Shown here: one piece after another, positions 1-10,118 of the stretch | Layout: each line of letters starts with the position of its first letter | Numbering within the stretch: position 1 is the first letter of the stretch | DNA from: Salvia splendens | Lineage: Eukaryota > Streptophyta > Magnoliopsida > Lamiales > Lamiaceae | Direction of reading: 5' to 3' | Length of the DNA stretch: 64,000 nt | NCBI RefSeq assembly: GCF_004379255.2 | Contig: NC_056050.1 | Location: forward strand, 20,267,514 to 20,331,513 | The notes under the pieces: model-generated | Told to the model about the DNA's origin: nothing | What the model saw: the letters and a program-made list of their open reading frames with translations, nothing else | Databases searched by the model: none | Program-made: the position numbers and the translations under genes

Positions 1-1263
1 ATCGGGATATATCTATAGCCCCGCCTACCGGTGAGGTCACACTCATAGTGGGTTCGGTCTTAACAGTAGGTAATTCCAAAGTATCCACACAAGACGTTGA
101 TATAAAGGAATGCGACGCACCCGTATCAAACAAGACAACTATAGGCATATTGAGAAGTGTGCCCATACCTGCCAAGTTTCCTTGCTCAAAGGTTTCTTTC
201 CCGTTTGCCGGCTGTTTCCCCTTCAAGGCGTAGGCCCTTGCTTGCGATGGTAATCCTTGGCGGCGTTGTTGCGGTGGAGGTGCAGGTAGTGCCTGGGATT
301 GTGGACGGAAACCTAGCTGGTTCTGTCTCGTTCCCGTTCCCATGTGCTTGTTTGGGCAATTTCGGATGTAGTGGCCACTCCCACCACAGTTGAAGCACCT
401 AGGGTCTCGACACTCCCCGGCGTGGTACTTGAAGCACCTTCCACATTGAGGGTTCCTCGGCGGAAAGTTTCCCTCGGTTGGAAAGTATTCTGTCTCCCGC
501 CATTGTAGGGTGGGTTCCTCATGTGTTGTGGCCTCTTACCACCATACTGAGCCTGGTCACCATCCCACCTCCTCTTCTCTTGGTGGCCCGGCTGAGCTTG
601 TAGAGGTGTCGCGTTTGTTGTTGCCACAACTCTTGGCTTAGGGAGTGCATCTTCCACGTCCAGTGCACAAGTCAAGATCTCCGAGTAGGAGAGTTCTCCT
701 CGACAGGCCAATGCGGCCTTTATCTCATCTCTGAGCCCGGCCCGGAACTTCACCGCCCATTTCTCATCGGTGTCCATCAACTCGGGCGCATATCGTGCCA
801 TCTGCGCGAGGGCTCGGTCATACTCGGTTACAGTCATTCGGCCTTGGCTTAGTGTGTGGAACTCTACCACCTTGGCCCGTCTGTACGTCTTTGGAACATA
901 CTTGTTATCGATCTCTACTTTAAACTCTTCCCATGTTAGCGCCTCCAGGCGGGCAGGATTCATAGTTCTTTGCCGAGTCTCCCACCAGTAATCGGCAGCA
1001 CCTGACAGTTGAAAGGTAGCACCAGCAATGCGCTCCCTATCTGTGCACTCCATGACCCTGAAGATACGCTCGAGGCCGCGTATCCACTCTTCCGCTTTGG
1101 ATGGGTCTCCTTGTCCGTCAAATTTTGGGGGATTCTGCCTTGAGAACGTAACTATGAATCTTTCTTGTTGAGGCGGGGGTGGAGGTGGTGGTGGCGGTGG
1201 TGGTGGAGGTGGTGCCTCCACGTTGGGTCCTTGTCGTGGTTGGCGTGCACGTCTTGGCGGCAT
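1..1263 (-). pseudogene. gag-protease of the minus-strand chromovirus, one frameshift, partial
   Basis: Encodes the capsid/nucleocapsid precursor and the start of protease. The first 316 codons are open from the ATG at 1263: a basic MPPRRAR start, a long proline run, then a Retrotrans_gag domain (about residues 45-200, with a YWWE motif and '[20 protein letters not shown]'). Near 455-470 the frame shifts by one base. In the new frame there is a CCHC zinc knuckle C-x2-C-x4-H-x4-C at 397-356, then the aspartic protease motif DTGAS with its Asp codon at 127-125, open to the window edge. One indel in otherwise clean coding sequence could be real decay or a consensus error. The ATG follows 'TTGAATCAGA', which resembles a splice acceptor. 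Confidence 0.85.
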
Positions 1264-1479
1264 TCTGATTCAATATCCAAAAAGTGTTACTACAATTCTC
1301 ATCCAAAATTACCACTTTCTCAAAATTTTCTTATAAAATCTTCATGTAGTATAAGATGCAACACATAGGATATATATATCAAAATCCAAATTCTCATTAA
1401 AAGAAAGAAGGCCAACATTGTTCCCAAGAGTAGATCGTACTGAAAGCAAAAACTGAAAAGACAACGAACTATTCTAATT

Positions 1480-2001
1480 CTAGACTACGACTCTATCATC
1501 CTCATCCATAGGCCCTTCCTCCGGGTCTTCGTCGTCGTCCTCCTCGGAGTTCCCTGGCAGAGCCTCCTCATAAACATCTTCATACCCTTGTTCACCCTCG
1601 TACATGCTCACATACTTGTCCTGATACACGACCCTCTCTTCCACCTCCTGTGGGGGCTGCTCCTCTCGAGAGTCCACCAGTGCACAATACACGGCTTTCC
1701 GAAAGCCAGCCATGTCACCCACCATGTCGTCGGTAGCGGGCTCATGCCACGTGTACCTCCTCGCCGTTCTTTCGGCCCACTCCTTCCAGCTATCGGGAAG
1801 CAAATCTATTAGCTTCTCAATGCCGTCATGCTCTGTCACTCCGAACTCCTGAGCTGCCCTCCAGAGGGTGTCGAAGTGTGCCACGAACTCGATCAACGGT
1901 ACGTGATCCTTCTTCCGGTACACTCTATAATCCCTGAGCACCCTCTGTGCCCTAAGTCTATCGCGATCACTCCGTCGCGGGGTTCGGAACATACGCGCCA
2001 T
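1480..2001 (-). CDS. pre-gag ORF (173 aa), conserved unknown retrotransposon protein
   Basis: I do not recognise this protein as a named family. It is 173 residues, starts MARMFRTPRR, and aligns without gaps over about 105 residues with the 331-aa ORF in the same place in the other chromovirus (29078, 41966), at roughly 40% identity by eye. Shared landmarks are YRxYR, EFVAH, LWxxA, GV, a leucine-rich LxxLxPxxWxxW segment, YT and GDMxGF. The tail (about 145-173) is acidic (EEDDDEDPEEG). The central part looks helical and resembles a capsid C-terminal domain, but that is inference. It lies between PBS and gag, 216 nt before the gag ATG. The ATG directly follows a pyrimidine tract ending in TATAG, so spliced expression is possible. 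Confidence 0.75.
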   Translation of the reverse strand: MARMFRTPRRSDRDRLRAQRVLRDYRVYRKKDHVPLIEFVAHFDTLWRAAQEFGVTEHDGIEKLIDLLPDSWKEWAERTARRYTWHEPATDDMVGDMAGFRKAVYCALVDSREEQPPQEVEERVVYQDKYVSMYEGEQGYEDVYEEALPGNSEEDDDEDPEEGPMDEDDRVVV

Positions 2002-2022
2002 CTATAGAAAAACAGAAACAAC
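2002..2022 (-). promoter_or_regulatory. candidate 3' splice acceptor before pre-gag ATG
   Basis: On the minus strand a pyrimidine-rich run (TTTCTGTTTTTCTATAG) ends in AG exactly at the ATG of the pre-gag ORF. The unrelated-looking leader of the other chromovirus has the same arrangement. Splicing itself is inferred, not shown. Confidence 0.4.
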
Positions 2023-2590
2023 CGCCTCGCGTATAAAAAACAGAGTACATAACCGAAGAAGAGAGAGAGAGAGTGTGTATGCACGTATCGCTGTTCTAAC
2101 CCAAACCCGCTGGTGTTCAAAGGCCAAAAGCTCTTATCTATCATAGGTCCAAGAAGCACTAGTGAAATTCTATCACGTCTAAGTTCAAACATTCAAAAGG
2201 CCAACACATACTCACATAAAAGCTCACATCAACATTCACGTCATCATATCATCACACATCAGCCACATGCTTTCATATAAGTTCATCATACATCAACAGT
2301 TCATAACACCATAACAGTTCATAACTCAAATAATTTCCAACTTTTCCACATCACGTTGTACCCTTCCACATGTCTCAACATTTACTTAAACTTTACATAA
2401 AAATCATTTTCAACACCAAAATCACAATTTCCTCCACTTCCATATACTTTCCAAAATTTCAAAATTTTCATTACCTCATTTCAGGTTGAGTGCGATGAGT
2501 CGGATGTTGAGCCAATGACACTTTTGAAAACTTACTCCAGTCAGAAAAAGAATTTTTTTTTTGGGTCCAGAGCAGAAAGAGAAAACCTAG
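2023..2590 (-). other. untranslated leader of the minus-strand chromovirus
   Basis: A 0.57-kb stretch between PBS and pre-gag ORF. It is A/C-rich on the plus strand with repeated CACAT/CATCA words and a poly-T stretch near 2549-2560. I see no ORF or clear structure in it. Confidence 0.6.
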
Positions 2591-2602
2591 GCTCTGATAC
2601 CA
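2591..2602 (-). promoter_or_regulatory. primer binding site, initiator tRNA-Met type
   Basis: The minus strand reads TGGTATCAGAGC, complementary to the 3' end of plant initiator tRNA-Met. It is 3 nt (GAG) inside the LTR end at 2606, the same spacing as in the plus-strand elements. Confidence 0.92.
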
Positions 2603-2964
2603 CTCTGTCACGCCCGCATTTCCTAAGGATAGGAAGTACGGTGGACCGCGACTAGGGGAGGAATAAAGAAGCGGGGAAGAAAGGGGAGAACAGGAATATT
2701 TGACCCAAAAGCATTTATTAAAAAGAAGTTCACTTCAAACATTGTACTAAGAAGACATTTCTAAAGTTAATGTAAACAGAGTTAAATAAAAACAATGTAT
2801 CGGATTACAAAGCAGCGGAAAAGACCAAAAGACAGATGATGCCGGGTATGACGACACGACACCATCCAAAAGACCAAGTAAAAACACTCATTTGGCTTTC
2901 ACTGCTCAACATCCGTCATCCCCATCGCCGCTCAACCTGCACATTAAGAAAACAACATGCAGGG

Positions 2965-2985
2965 CTGAGTACTTATTGCACTCAG
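2965..2985 (-). other. conserved LTR stem-loop (CTGAGT...ACTCAG)
   Basis: A stem CTGAGT/ACTCAG with a 9-nt loop, flanked by 'GCAGGG' and 'CAACCTGCACAT'. The same stem and flanks occur in the solo LTR at 18788-18810 and in all four plus-strand LTR copies. The loop differs while the stem is kept. Confidence 0.55.
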
Positions 2986-3779
2986 TGGACACACGCCAAA
3001 ATCATAGTTTGTCATGCCACATCAGTGTAACCTTGGGGTTTTAAGTGTAAGAAAGTAACCCAAGTACACAAAATATATTTCATAAATTCGACTGCGCAGT
3101 CATTTTCAGATATTGCCACCCTTATTCCCACTATCATACACTATCTGATCCAACCATGACAAGGGGCGTGGCCACACCCCAGGTCAACTAGACCGGCCAA
3201 CTTGCTCTCAGATGGCTCCCGGTCTCGTGTACACTAGCCTGAGGGTTCGCAGCCCAACAGACCCGAATTCGATTAAACATATGTGGTAAACCACTTCAGA
3301 TAGGTTTCAAAACAAAACAATTGGCAAGACAAACAGTTCACCTCCATAAACATTTCCGGAACAAAGTCCGTATTTAAAGATAACCCACATAAAAGTAGGG
3401 TAGAAAAGCCCACCTCGATTGCTTAGCTTTTAAAACAGTTCCCTTCAACCACACTTTCCTCGAAAAAGATCACCCTTTTGAAAGATAAATAAATCATGAT
3501 TAGAGTCAGGGTAGACGATGTTTAAACGACAATGCATGATTCCTACGTGGACGACTTCAACATCTAGCACGTTACACGAACACACACTTAACAACATCTC
3601 ATAAGCCAAACACACAAAGACACGCCCGAAAACACACCCCGCACGCACCCGACACGCATACGACGTACTCAAAACGCGCACACGACACACACACAACACT
3701 CAAACTCCTGGCATACCCTTACTGTGCAACGGCTCACTTGGCTCGGAAAAGGTTCGGAAAAAGCTCGGAAAAAGGATTG

Positions 3780-4235
3780 GCGTCTCGGCCTGGCTCGGTG
3801 TCTCGGCCGCCTGGCTCGGCACCTCGGCCGACCGTCTCGGCCGCCTGGCTCGGCACCTCGGCCGACCGTCTCGGCCGCCTGGCTCGGCACCTCGGCCGAC
3901 CGTCTCGGCCGCCTGGCTCGGCACCTCGGCCGCCTGTCTCGGCACAGCTCGGCACCTGTCTCGGCACAGCTCGGCACCTGTCTCGGCACAGCTCGGCACC
4001 TGTCTCGGCACAGCTCGGCACCTGTCTCGGCACAGCTCGGCACCTGTCTCGGCACAGCTCGGCACATGTCTCGGCACAGCTCGGCACCTGTCTCGGCACA
4101 GCTCGGCACCTGTCTCGGCACAGCTCGGCACCTCGGCTGACCATCTCGGCCGTCCGGCTCGGCACCTCGACCGACCGTCTCGGCCGCCTGCTCGGCACCT
4201 CGGCCGACCACCTCGGCCGTCTGCTCGGCACCTAG
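3780..4235. repeat. composite GC-rich minisatellite in the LTR (34-bp and 22-bp units)
   Basis: Three copies of a 34-bp unit (starting CCTCGGCCGACC, from 3822) are followed by about nine copies of a 22-bp unit (CCTGTCTCGGCACAGC..., about 3933-4130), then about three degenerate 34-bp-like units to 4235. All share the word CTCGGCAC. Several reading frames stay open through the array only because the unit lacks stop codons; I do not regard these as genes. Confidence 0.9.
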
Positions 4236-5295
4236 TTTACACCCCTTTTCCTCTGACCCCCGATTCTCAAACCCTATACGACAAACACACCACGCATTCT
4301 ACATCCCAAAACACACCCAAACACCTGGGATCATCCCTTCCAGACTCTCCACAAATCTGCCCTAGGCTGAACCCAACAACTCTCGGCCAACACACACGAA
4401 AACTCTCGAACCAAACACTGATTCCTCCGAGCCATCTCTTGGCTAAACACCCCCACATACATCACAAAAGCACAACACTCAGAAACCCAACCATTGCACA
4501 TGAAAACATCACCCAGAACACACCACACGCAGAACTGCGCAGTTTACTTGCAAAAATCATAGTAAAATCATACGACATCCAATGAAGCTGAAATTTACAC
4601 ACCACACCGAAGACACATCCAAGTTTATACGGTTAAAATTTCGTACCAAAAGGAGATCTTTTGCTCAGTCAAAACGGGGTCGGAACCCACTGTCAGTTAC
4701 TAACAAAACATGCTCGACAACAACACATAATCACAAAACCTATTCAGCATCTAAACCTTCCCAAAACGTCCTACATGCATGTTTTTCGAATTAAACGAGA
4801 GTTGAGGCCTTGTATTACCTTTCCCGGATAGTTCAACGTAGTGTAAAAGCTTTACTTCCTCTTACGACTCCGATTCATGACGAAGGAGGGTATCACCTTG
4901 AGGAATCCAAGAAGATGATGAGAGGGAGTGAATGGAAGAAGGTAAAAACCGAGAGGGAGAAGGGAGGAAGCTTACCGGTGTTGAGATTGTGAGGGAGAAG
5001 AGAGAACCGATGATTGATTGTGATTGGGAAGGGAAAGATATCGGTTTTGTGGGAGTGGGGGGGGGGGGGTGAGAAGATCGTGGGGTGAGGGAGAGAACCG
5101 AGAGAGAGAGGGAGAGAGAGAGAGAGAGATATTTAATTTATTAATTAAGATATTAATTTGCTTTTCAAAAACCATAAACTAAAAAATTCACACCCATAAA
5201 TAATGTAAAACAAATAAAACATACCACACCATATCTTAAACAAGATATTCACAAAAAGCAAACACCCTTTAATTAAAAAAAAAACGGACATTACA

Positions 5296-5622
5296 ATATT
5301 ATTCTACAACCCAAGGCTGATCAAATAATCCAAAAGTGTCTTCAGAGAGGGCGGAGGCCCATACGTTAACATCACATGTCACAGCCCAAAGAAATAAAAT
5401 CTAAAACCACAAATCACTCGAAGTTGAAGATAATCTAAACCAGTAACACTGAATCATTTAAACTTATAAGAAAAATAAAAGATAAATATTTGGACTGTAA
5501 ACTTTTAAAATGAGGCCCACATAAAGCTAAATAATTACATGATTTACATCTTACATTGATGTGCGAGTTAGGCCCTTTTCCACTATGGCAAACTCTACAA
5601 ATCTTGCACACTAATCTCAACA
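5296..5622. other. intergenic, between chromovirus LTR and kinase pseudogene A
   Basis: AT-rich flank of the LTR insertion and 3' flank of kinase copy A. I see no gene or repeat that I can name. Confidence 0.5.
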
Positions 5623-7556
5623 CTAGGGTGAAGAATCATTATGGCCCAACAATGATACTGAATCTGGCAAACATGTTAGATCTACGACGATCTGACTAGA
5701 TTGAGAAGGATAATCAAGAACTTTTAGACGTTCACCTTCCAACATTTTTAACATATTGTTAATTGATGGACAATGGTCTGGACTCATATGTATACACCAT
5801 AACACAACTATTGTCATCTTCCGACCAAATTTCCTCCAATTATCATCATCACCACCATTCACGACTTCAATATCCTTCCCCTGATTGTAGTCATATATCC
5901 AATAAGGAAAATACCGGCTAGAATTGTCATATACATCAATCCCTCTTTAAACTCACCATCTCCATCAACAACATCCCGAAACAATACATGTCAGCCCTAT
6001 AAGAGAATGCTCCAATACTTTTGCTAATCAATTCAAGGGCCATGTATCTTATGGTTTCTATCGCAGCAGTCATAGTCACAATGGTTTTATCTGTTGGGAA
6101 AAACTTTGCTAGCCCAAAATCTGATAATTTTGGGATGAAGTTATCATCAAGAAGTATGTTGTGAGGTTTAATGTCAAAATGCAAGATCTGAGTGTCACAA
6201 CCATGATGCAAATATTTAATCCTCGAGCCACTTTAACTACAATCATAAATTTCATATCCCAATCCAATGAAACGTCTTTTTCTCGGTTGAAGGTATACTT
6301 GTCAAGAGAACCATTTGGCATGAAATAAAAAACAAGGACACACTTGGATCTTTCAGCACAATATCCAACAAGTTGGACTACATTTACATGATAGATCCTC
6401 CCAATAGTTCCTATTTCATTAATGAAGTCTTGCGCATTAGCTCCGGTTTTTCCAAGCAATTTGACTGCAACAAGATGGCCACTTCAAAGCTTTCCCTTGT
6501 AAACGGAAACCGAAGCCCCCTTCGCCTAGTTTATCTTCAAAATTCTTAGTCATCTTCTTTATGTCCGAGTTGGAATACCTTATTGGCACGAGTTTGTTGT
6601 CACTTTGTAGGAACGACTACTCCCTCGAATACGGACAAACGCCTTCTCCGAAATTTGTAGATAAAAAACACCCTACCAAAGGACAAAAAACTATCCTTGG
6701 TGCCCAGAAGATGATGCTGGAGATGATTACTACAATATTAGAACCCGTTAAGGATATTTTTTAATGAAAATAAGGACGCTAATTTGTGTTACTAAATTTA
6801 ACACCAGCTTGCATCAAGTAGAAATGAAAGGAAAACTGGTGTATACTATTTAAATGGCAATTCAACGTAGCAGGTAACACGAAGTGGAAAACTTCATTGC
6901 AGCATACACATGATAAAAGAAAAAATTGTATTAATAAAAAAGATAATAGACTTAGTCCTACTAAAAGATAAATGAATTTAAAGGGCGTACCCGTGGTTGG
7001 AATGAAATTAGGTGATCCCAGAGCCTCATAAAAGTAGTCTGCGATTTAAAAATTAATAAATAAGAGAGACAAAAAAGAGAAACGAAATTTGAGATTCTTA
7101 CATCCTCCTTGTATCCATTCCCAACGAGGAGTATATGGGAGTAGTAATAGAGCAGTAATTCCGATAATGATTGCCACAGGAAGGCTTACCAAAACTGATA
7201 TTTCGTTCACAAAATTAGATATCTCTTCTTGATTGATGTGATAAAATTGATAAAAATGTTAAGTGGGCACCTAGAATGGCCAGAGGAATTATGAGAAACT
7301 CTGTAGATATAGATCCTTCTAAGTGATTCAAGAGTCTCTCTGCATTTAATAATCAGTGACGAAATTACATACTGTACTATCTTAATTAACATACTGAACT
7401 AGATAAGCTTTCATACCCCACATTGTGTATTGTTCGCCGCAATCATAACAGAAGTTGAGTTGAAAGCCATACAAGATAGATTGGTGGATTTGTGAGAGTG
7501 AAGCATTCTTCGGAATCATGAATCCCCGCCTCGATATCATGACGTTAAGATCGACT
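5623..7556 (-). pseudogene. LRK10-like receptor kinase, copy A (degenerate)
   Basis: Related to rust-resistance-kinase/LRK10-like receptor kinases, which are plasma-membrane proteins with a GUB_WAK/WAK-associated extracellular part. Read on the minus strand: a remnant of the extracellular exon (7556-7420, 'HQSILYGFQLNFCYDC'), a small hydrophobic transmembrane exon (about 7180-7095) and a kinase exon (about 6600-5623). Kinase motifs still visible are GEGGFG, '[14 protein letters not shown]' and DFGLAK; the APE motif has become ALE. Breaks are a frame error after the glycine loop, a TGA at 6486-6484 shared with copy B, a frameshift near 6210 and another near 5940. The 5' end of the extracellular exon is cut off at a MITE remnant (7553-7617). 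Not functional as read. Confidence 0.85.
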
Positions 7557-7617
7557 CCACTACTATGGAACGTCTAAAATGGCAAAATGACTCCACTACT
7601 TTGGAACAGAGGGAGTA
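7553..7617. repeat. truncated MITE ('ACTCCACTAC...GGAGGGAGTA' type)
   Basis: Ends in AGAGGGAGTAC and has two 'GACTCCACTACT.TGGAAC' half-units. It sits exactly where homology of copy A to the extracellular exon stops. Confidence 0.5.
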
Positions 7618-8150
7618 CAATTTATGAGCATCAACCTTTACGATGATGCCAAATTGCCAATTACCGAATCTAGCTTGAACCTATTAGTGCGTAAAACACA
7701 GATAAATTCCAAGTTCAATCCTCACAAAAGTTGGAAGTTGGACGAACACACGTAGGATTTACTATATATTCAATTTCTACCTCATCTATATTTTTGTGTC
7801 CTTTAAAGATAAATTTTTTTAGTACTCGTTCAATTCACGATCAAATCAACCAATCAAACTTGGATGAACATGTTGAATCTTGAACCTATACATAAGTTGT
7901 TATCATAGAGTGAGATGGGAATTGGAATGAATGAGGGTTGTGAACGTTTCACACCAATCCTCATCCTGTGGCTTGGTAGTCATCTAGTTATGTATGGACA
8001 AATAAATAATTCTTCAATATAATTGACTAGACCAAGAAAATAAATAACTAACTAGTAGTAATTCATTCATACTAGTCTGATTATGAGCAAATCATAAGTA
8101 CACAACAAAGTGGATCTTGTTTCTAATTAAAAATGAATGATAACAAAAAT
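7618..8150. repeat. 3' flank of kinase copy B, duplicated at 16081-16625
   Basis: Almost identical over more than 500 bp to 16081-16625, the 3' flank of copy C, starting 'TTTATGAGCATCAACC'. This shows that B and C arose by segmental duplication including flanking DNA. Confidence 0.9.
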
Positions 8151-8936
8151 TCAAGCATTACTAATAATCTCAATAATGCTACTCTCATTGTTAACATGCA
8201 ACAATGATGTGGAGGCATTTGAATCCGTAGCCCAGTTTTCTTCCTCATTTCCTGCCATATACGCAGGGTAGTTAGGGATTTGCAGATGTTCAACATCTCC
8301 TTCTAACATCTCCAATACCTTACTCATTGATGGGCGATTTTCTGGACTCATTTGTATGCACCATAATGCAACAATAGTCATCTTCCGACCAATGATTCTA
8401 TCGTCATTTTCATCAACATTTCCAATGTCAATGTTCATACCTTGGTTCAAGTGGTCGTATATCCAGTTCGGGAAATACTTACTAGATTCATCATTGTTCC
8501 TATTCAAGTCTTTGTTCAAGTTTAATATTTCTATCAACAACATCCCGAAACTATACACATCAGCCTTGTAAGACACTACTCCAATACTTCTGTTGATAAG
8601 TTCAGGAGCAACATACCCAATGGTTCCTCTGGCTGCCGTCAGTGTTACTGTCTCCTTGTTTGAGGAGCATTATTTCGCCAACCCAAAATCAGATATTTTT
8701 GCGACAAACTTATCATCAAGCAGTATGTTGTGAGGTTTAATATCAAAATGCAAGATCCGGATGTCACAACCATCGTGCAAATACCTGATTCCTCGAGCCA
8801 CTTCAACTGCAATCTTAAATTTCATATCCCAATCCAATGAAGAGGCTTTTTCTCGATTGAAGACGTAATTATCAAGCGAACCATTTGTCATGAAATCAAA
8901 AATGAGAGCACGTTTGGATCTTTCAGCACAATAGCC

Positions 8937-9028
8937 AACAAGCTTGACAATGTTTACATGATGGATCCTTCCAATAGTTGCTAACAAGCTTGACAATGTT
9001 TACATGATGGATCCTTCCAATAGTTGCT
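8937..9028. repeat. 46-bp tandem duplication inside kinase copy B
   Basis: The 46-bp unit at 8937-8982 is repeated exactly at 8983-9028 (AACAAGCTTGACAATG...). Since 46 is not a multiple of 3 it shifts the kinase frame in the N-lobe. Copies A and C lack it. Confidence 0.95.
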
Positions 9029-9318
9029 ATTTCATTAATGAAGTCTTGCCCGTTTGCTCCAGATTTTCCGAGCAATTTGACTGCTACAAGATGGTCACTT
9101 CAGAGCTTTCCCATGTAAACAGAACCGTAGCCTCCTTGGCCTAGTTTATCTTTAAAATTCTTAGTCATCTTATTTATGTCCAAGTAGGAATACCTTATAG
9201 GAGCGAGCTTGTTGTCACTTTGTAGGAATGACTCTACTCCCTCGAATGAGGACAAGCGCCTTCTTCGGAATTTGTAGATCAAAAACCAGAATATCAATGG
9301 ACAAATGATTATCCTAGG

Positions 9319-10118
9319 CTATGCGGCACGGATACGGATACGCGTATCAGTATCCGAAGGATACGGATACGCGGATACGGCTCTTTCCCAAACAACCCGA
9401 TACGCGGATACGTTTTAACTATTTTTTTAATAAATAATAATAGTGCATAATAAATTACAAAATAGATATTCTAATGTTATTATACAAATAAAAATAATAA
9501 AATTACAAAATATTAAAAGCTAAAGTCAATTTCTTTTATGGTCGATTACACCACATCGATTTTTTGGTTATACTTATCCATATTACCAATAATATTGATC
9601 AAAATATTTATTTCTAGTTACAAAATTAGACAAAGTTAATGGAGTAATAAATTGGCCCAAAAAATGAGCCCCAAATATACTCCTTTTCCATCGTGACTAC
9701 TTCTTGCCCAATTTCATTCTCCCATTTCCAATTTTCTTCAATCCCTAGTTGAGGCAATAGCGGCGCCTCCCCTTTCTTCTTCTTCTTCTTCTTCATATCC
9801 GATTAACTGTCGATTTTGTTCCCAAATCGGATTGAAGTTCGTAAATTGAAAGTTGCGAAGTTCTTCGACAGAGATGGACGTTGATTTCGAAGAGGAGAAC
9901 CTCAGATCTTTGCAGATAGAGGAGGATGAAGGCCCAATACGGCCCAGCTCGCGGATACGCCGAAGGATACGTATCGAATCTGAGGTTTCCCGGCCCAATA
10001 CGGCCCAGCTCGCGGATACGCCCAGGATACGTATCGACGGTGTATCCGTCGCGTATCGGTATCGGATACGTATCCGATACGCGATACGGCAACAGGGTGG
10101 CGTATCGGTGTTATATAG
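9319..10118. mobile_element. 800-bp hAT-like nonautonomous transposon with captured gene start
   Basis: Flanked by an exact 8-bp duplication ATCCTAGG (9311-9318 and 10119-10126), the target size typical of hAT elements. The ends read CTATGCGG and ATATAG, so terminal inverted repeats are short (CTAT/ATAG). Both subterminal regions are packed with GGATACG words in both orientations. The middle is AT-rich (9420-9660), then a different, CT-rich segment with an ATG at 9874 (MDVDFEEENL...) that looks like the 5'UTR and first exon of a host gene. It interrupts the exon of kinase copy B between its second hydrophobic segment and the kinase domain. Family assignment is inferred from target size and subterminal repeats; no transposase is present. 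Confidence 0.7.
9690..9930 (+). pseudogene. probable captured host gene 5' end inside the hAT-like element
   Basis: A (CTT)n-rich leader-like stretch precedes an ATG at 9874 followed by an acidic reading frame (MDVDFEEENL..., ending ...EDEGP) that runs straight into GGATACG repeats. The base composition differs sharply from the rest of the element. I do not recognise the source gene. Confidence 0.4.

Larger units (their letters stand above)
1..5295 (-). mobile_element. Tekay/Del-like Ty3/gypsy chromovirus, 5' half (window-truncated)
   Basis: Read on the minus strand the order is 5' LTR (5295-2606), PBS (2602-2591), a small extra ORF (2001-1480), then gag and protease (from 1263 to the window edge). 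Reverse transcriptase and integrase, if present, lie outside the window. Gag starts with MPPRR and resembles that of the complete chromovirus at 38.4-51.2 kb, but the two are clearly different families: the LTRs align only in short blocks. The gene order, the 3-nt spacer between LTR and PBS and the extra ORF are the same in both. The target-site duplication cannot be tested because the other end is missing. Confidence 0.88.
2606..5295 (-). repeat. 5' LTR of the minus-strand chromovirus (~2.69 kb)
   Basis: On the minus strand it starts TGTAATGTCCG (5295) and ends GGGCGTGACA (2606), next to the PBS. The inner end is firm. The outer end is inferred from the TG start and its likeness to the TGTAATAGCCG start of the other chromovirus LTR. 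Inside are a GC-rich composite minisatellite (3780-4235), a (GA)n tract near 5098-5129, a poly-G run near 5056-5070, and a block shared with two other LTR families (about 2930-2996, and the GAATTCGGGT region near 3240-3275). No cellular gene is seen in it. Confidence 0.72.

Noticed and set aside
3669..4235. Long open frames in four frames through 3.7-4.2 kb (RAVPRQVPSCAETG-type repeats)
   Set aside because: They come only from a stop-free GC-rich minisatellite in an LTR. Overlapping frames on both strands are equally open and none has gene context.
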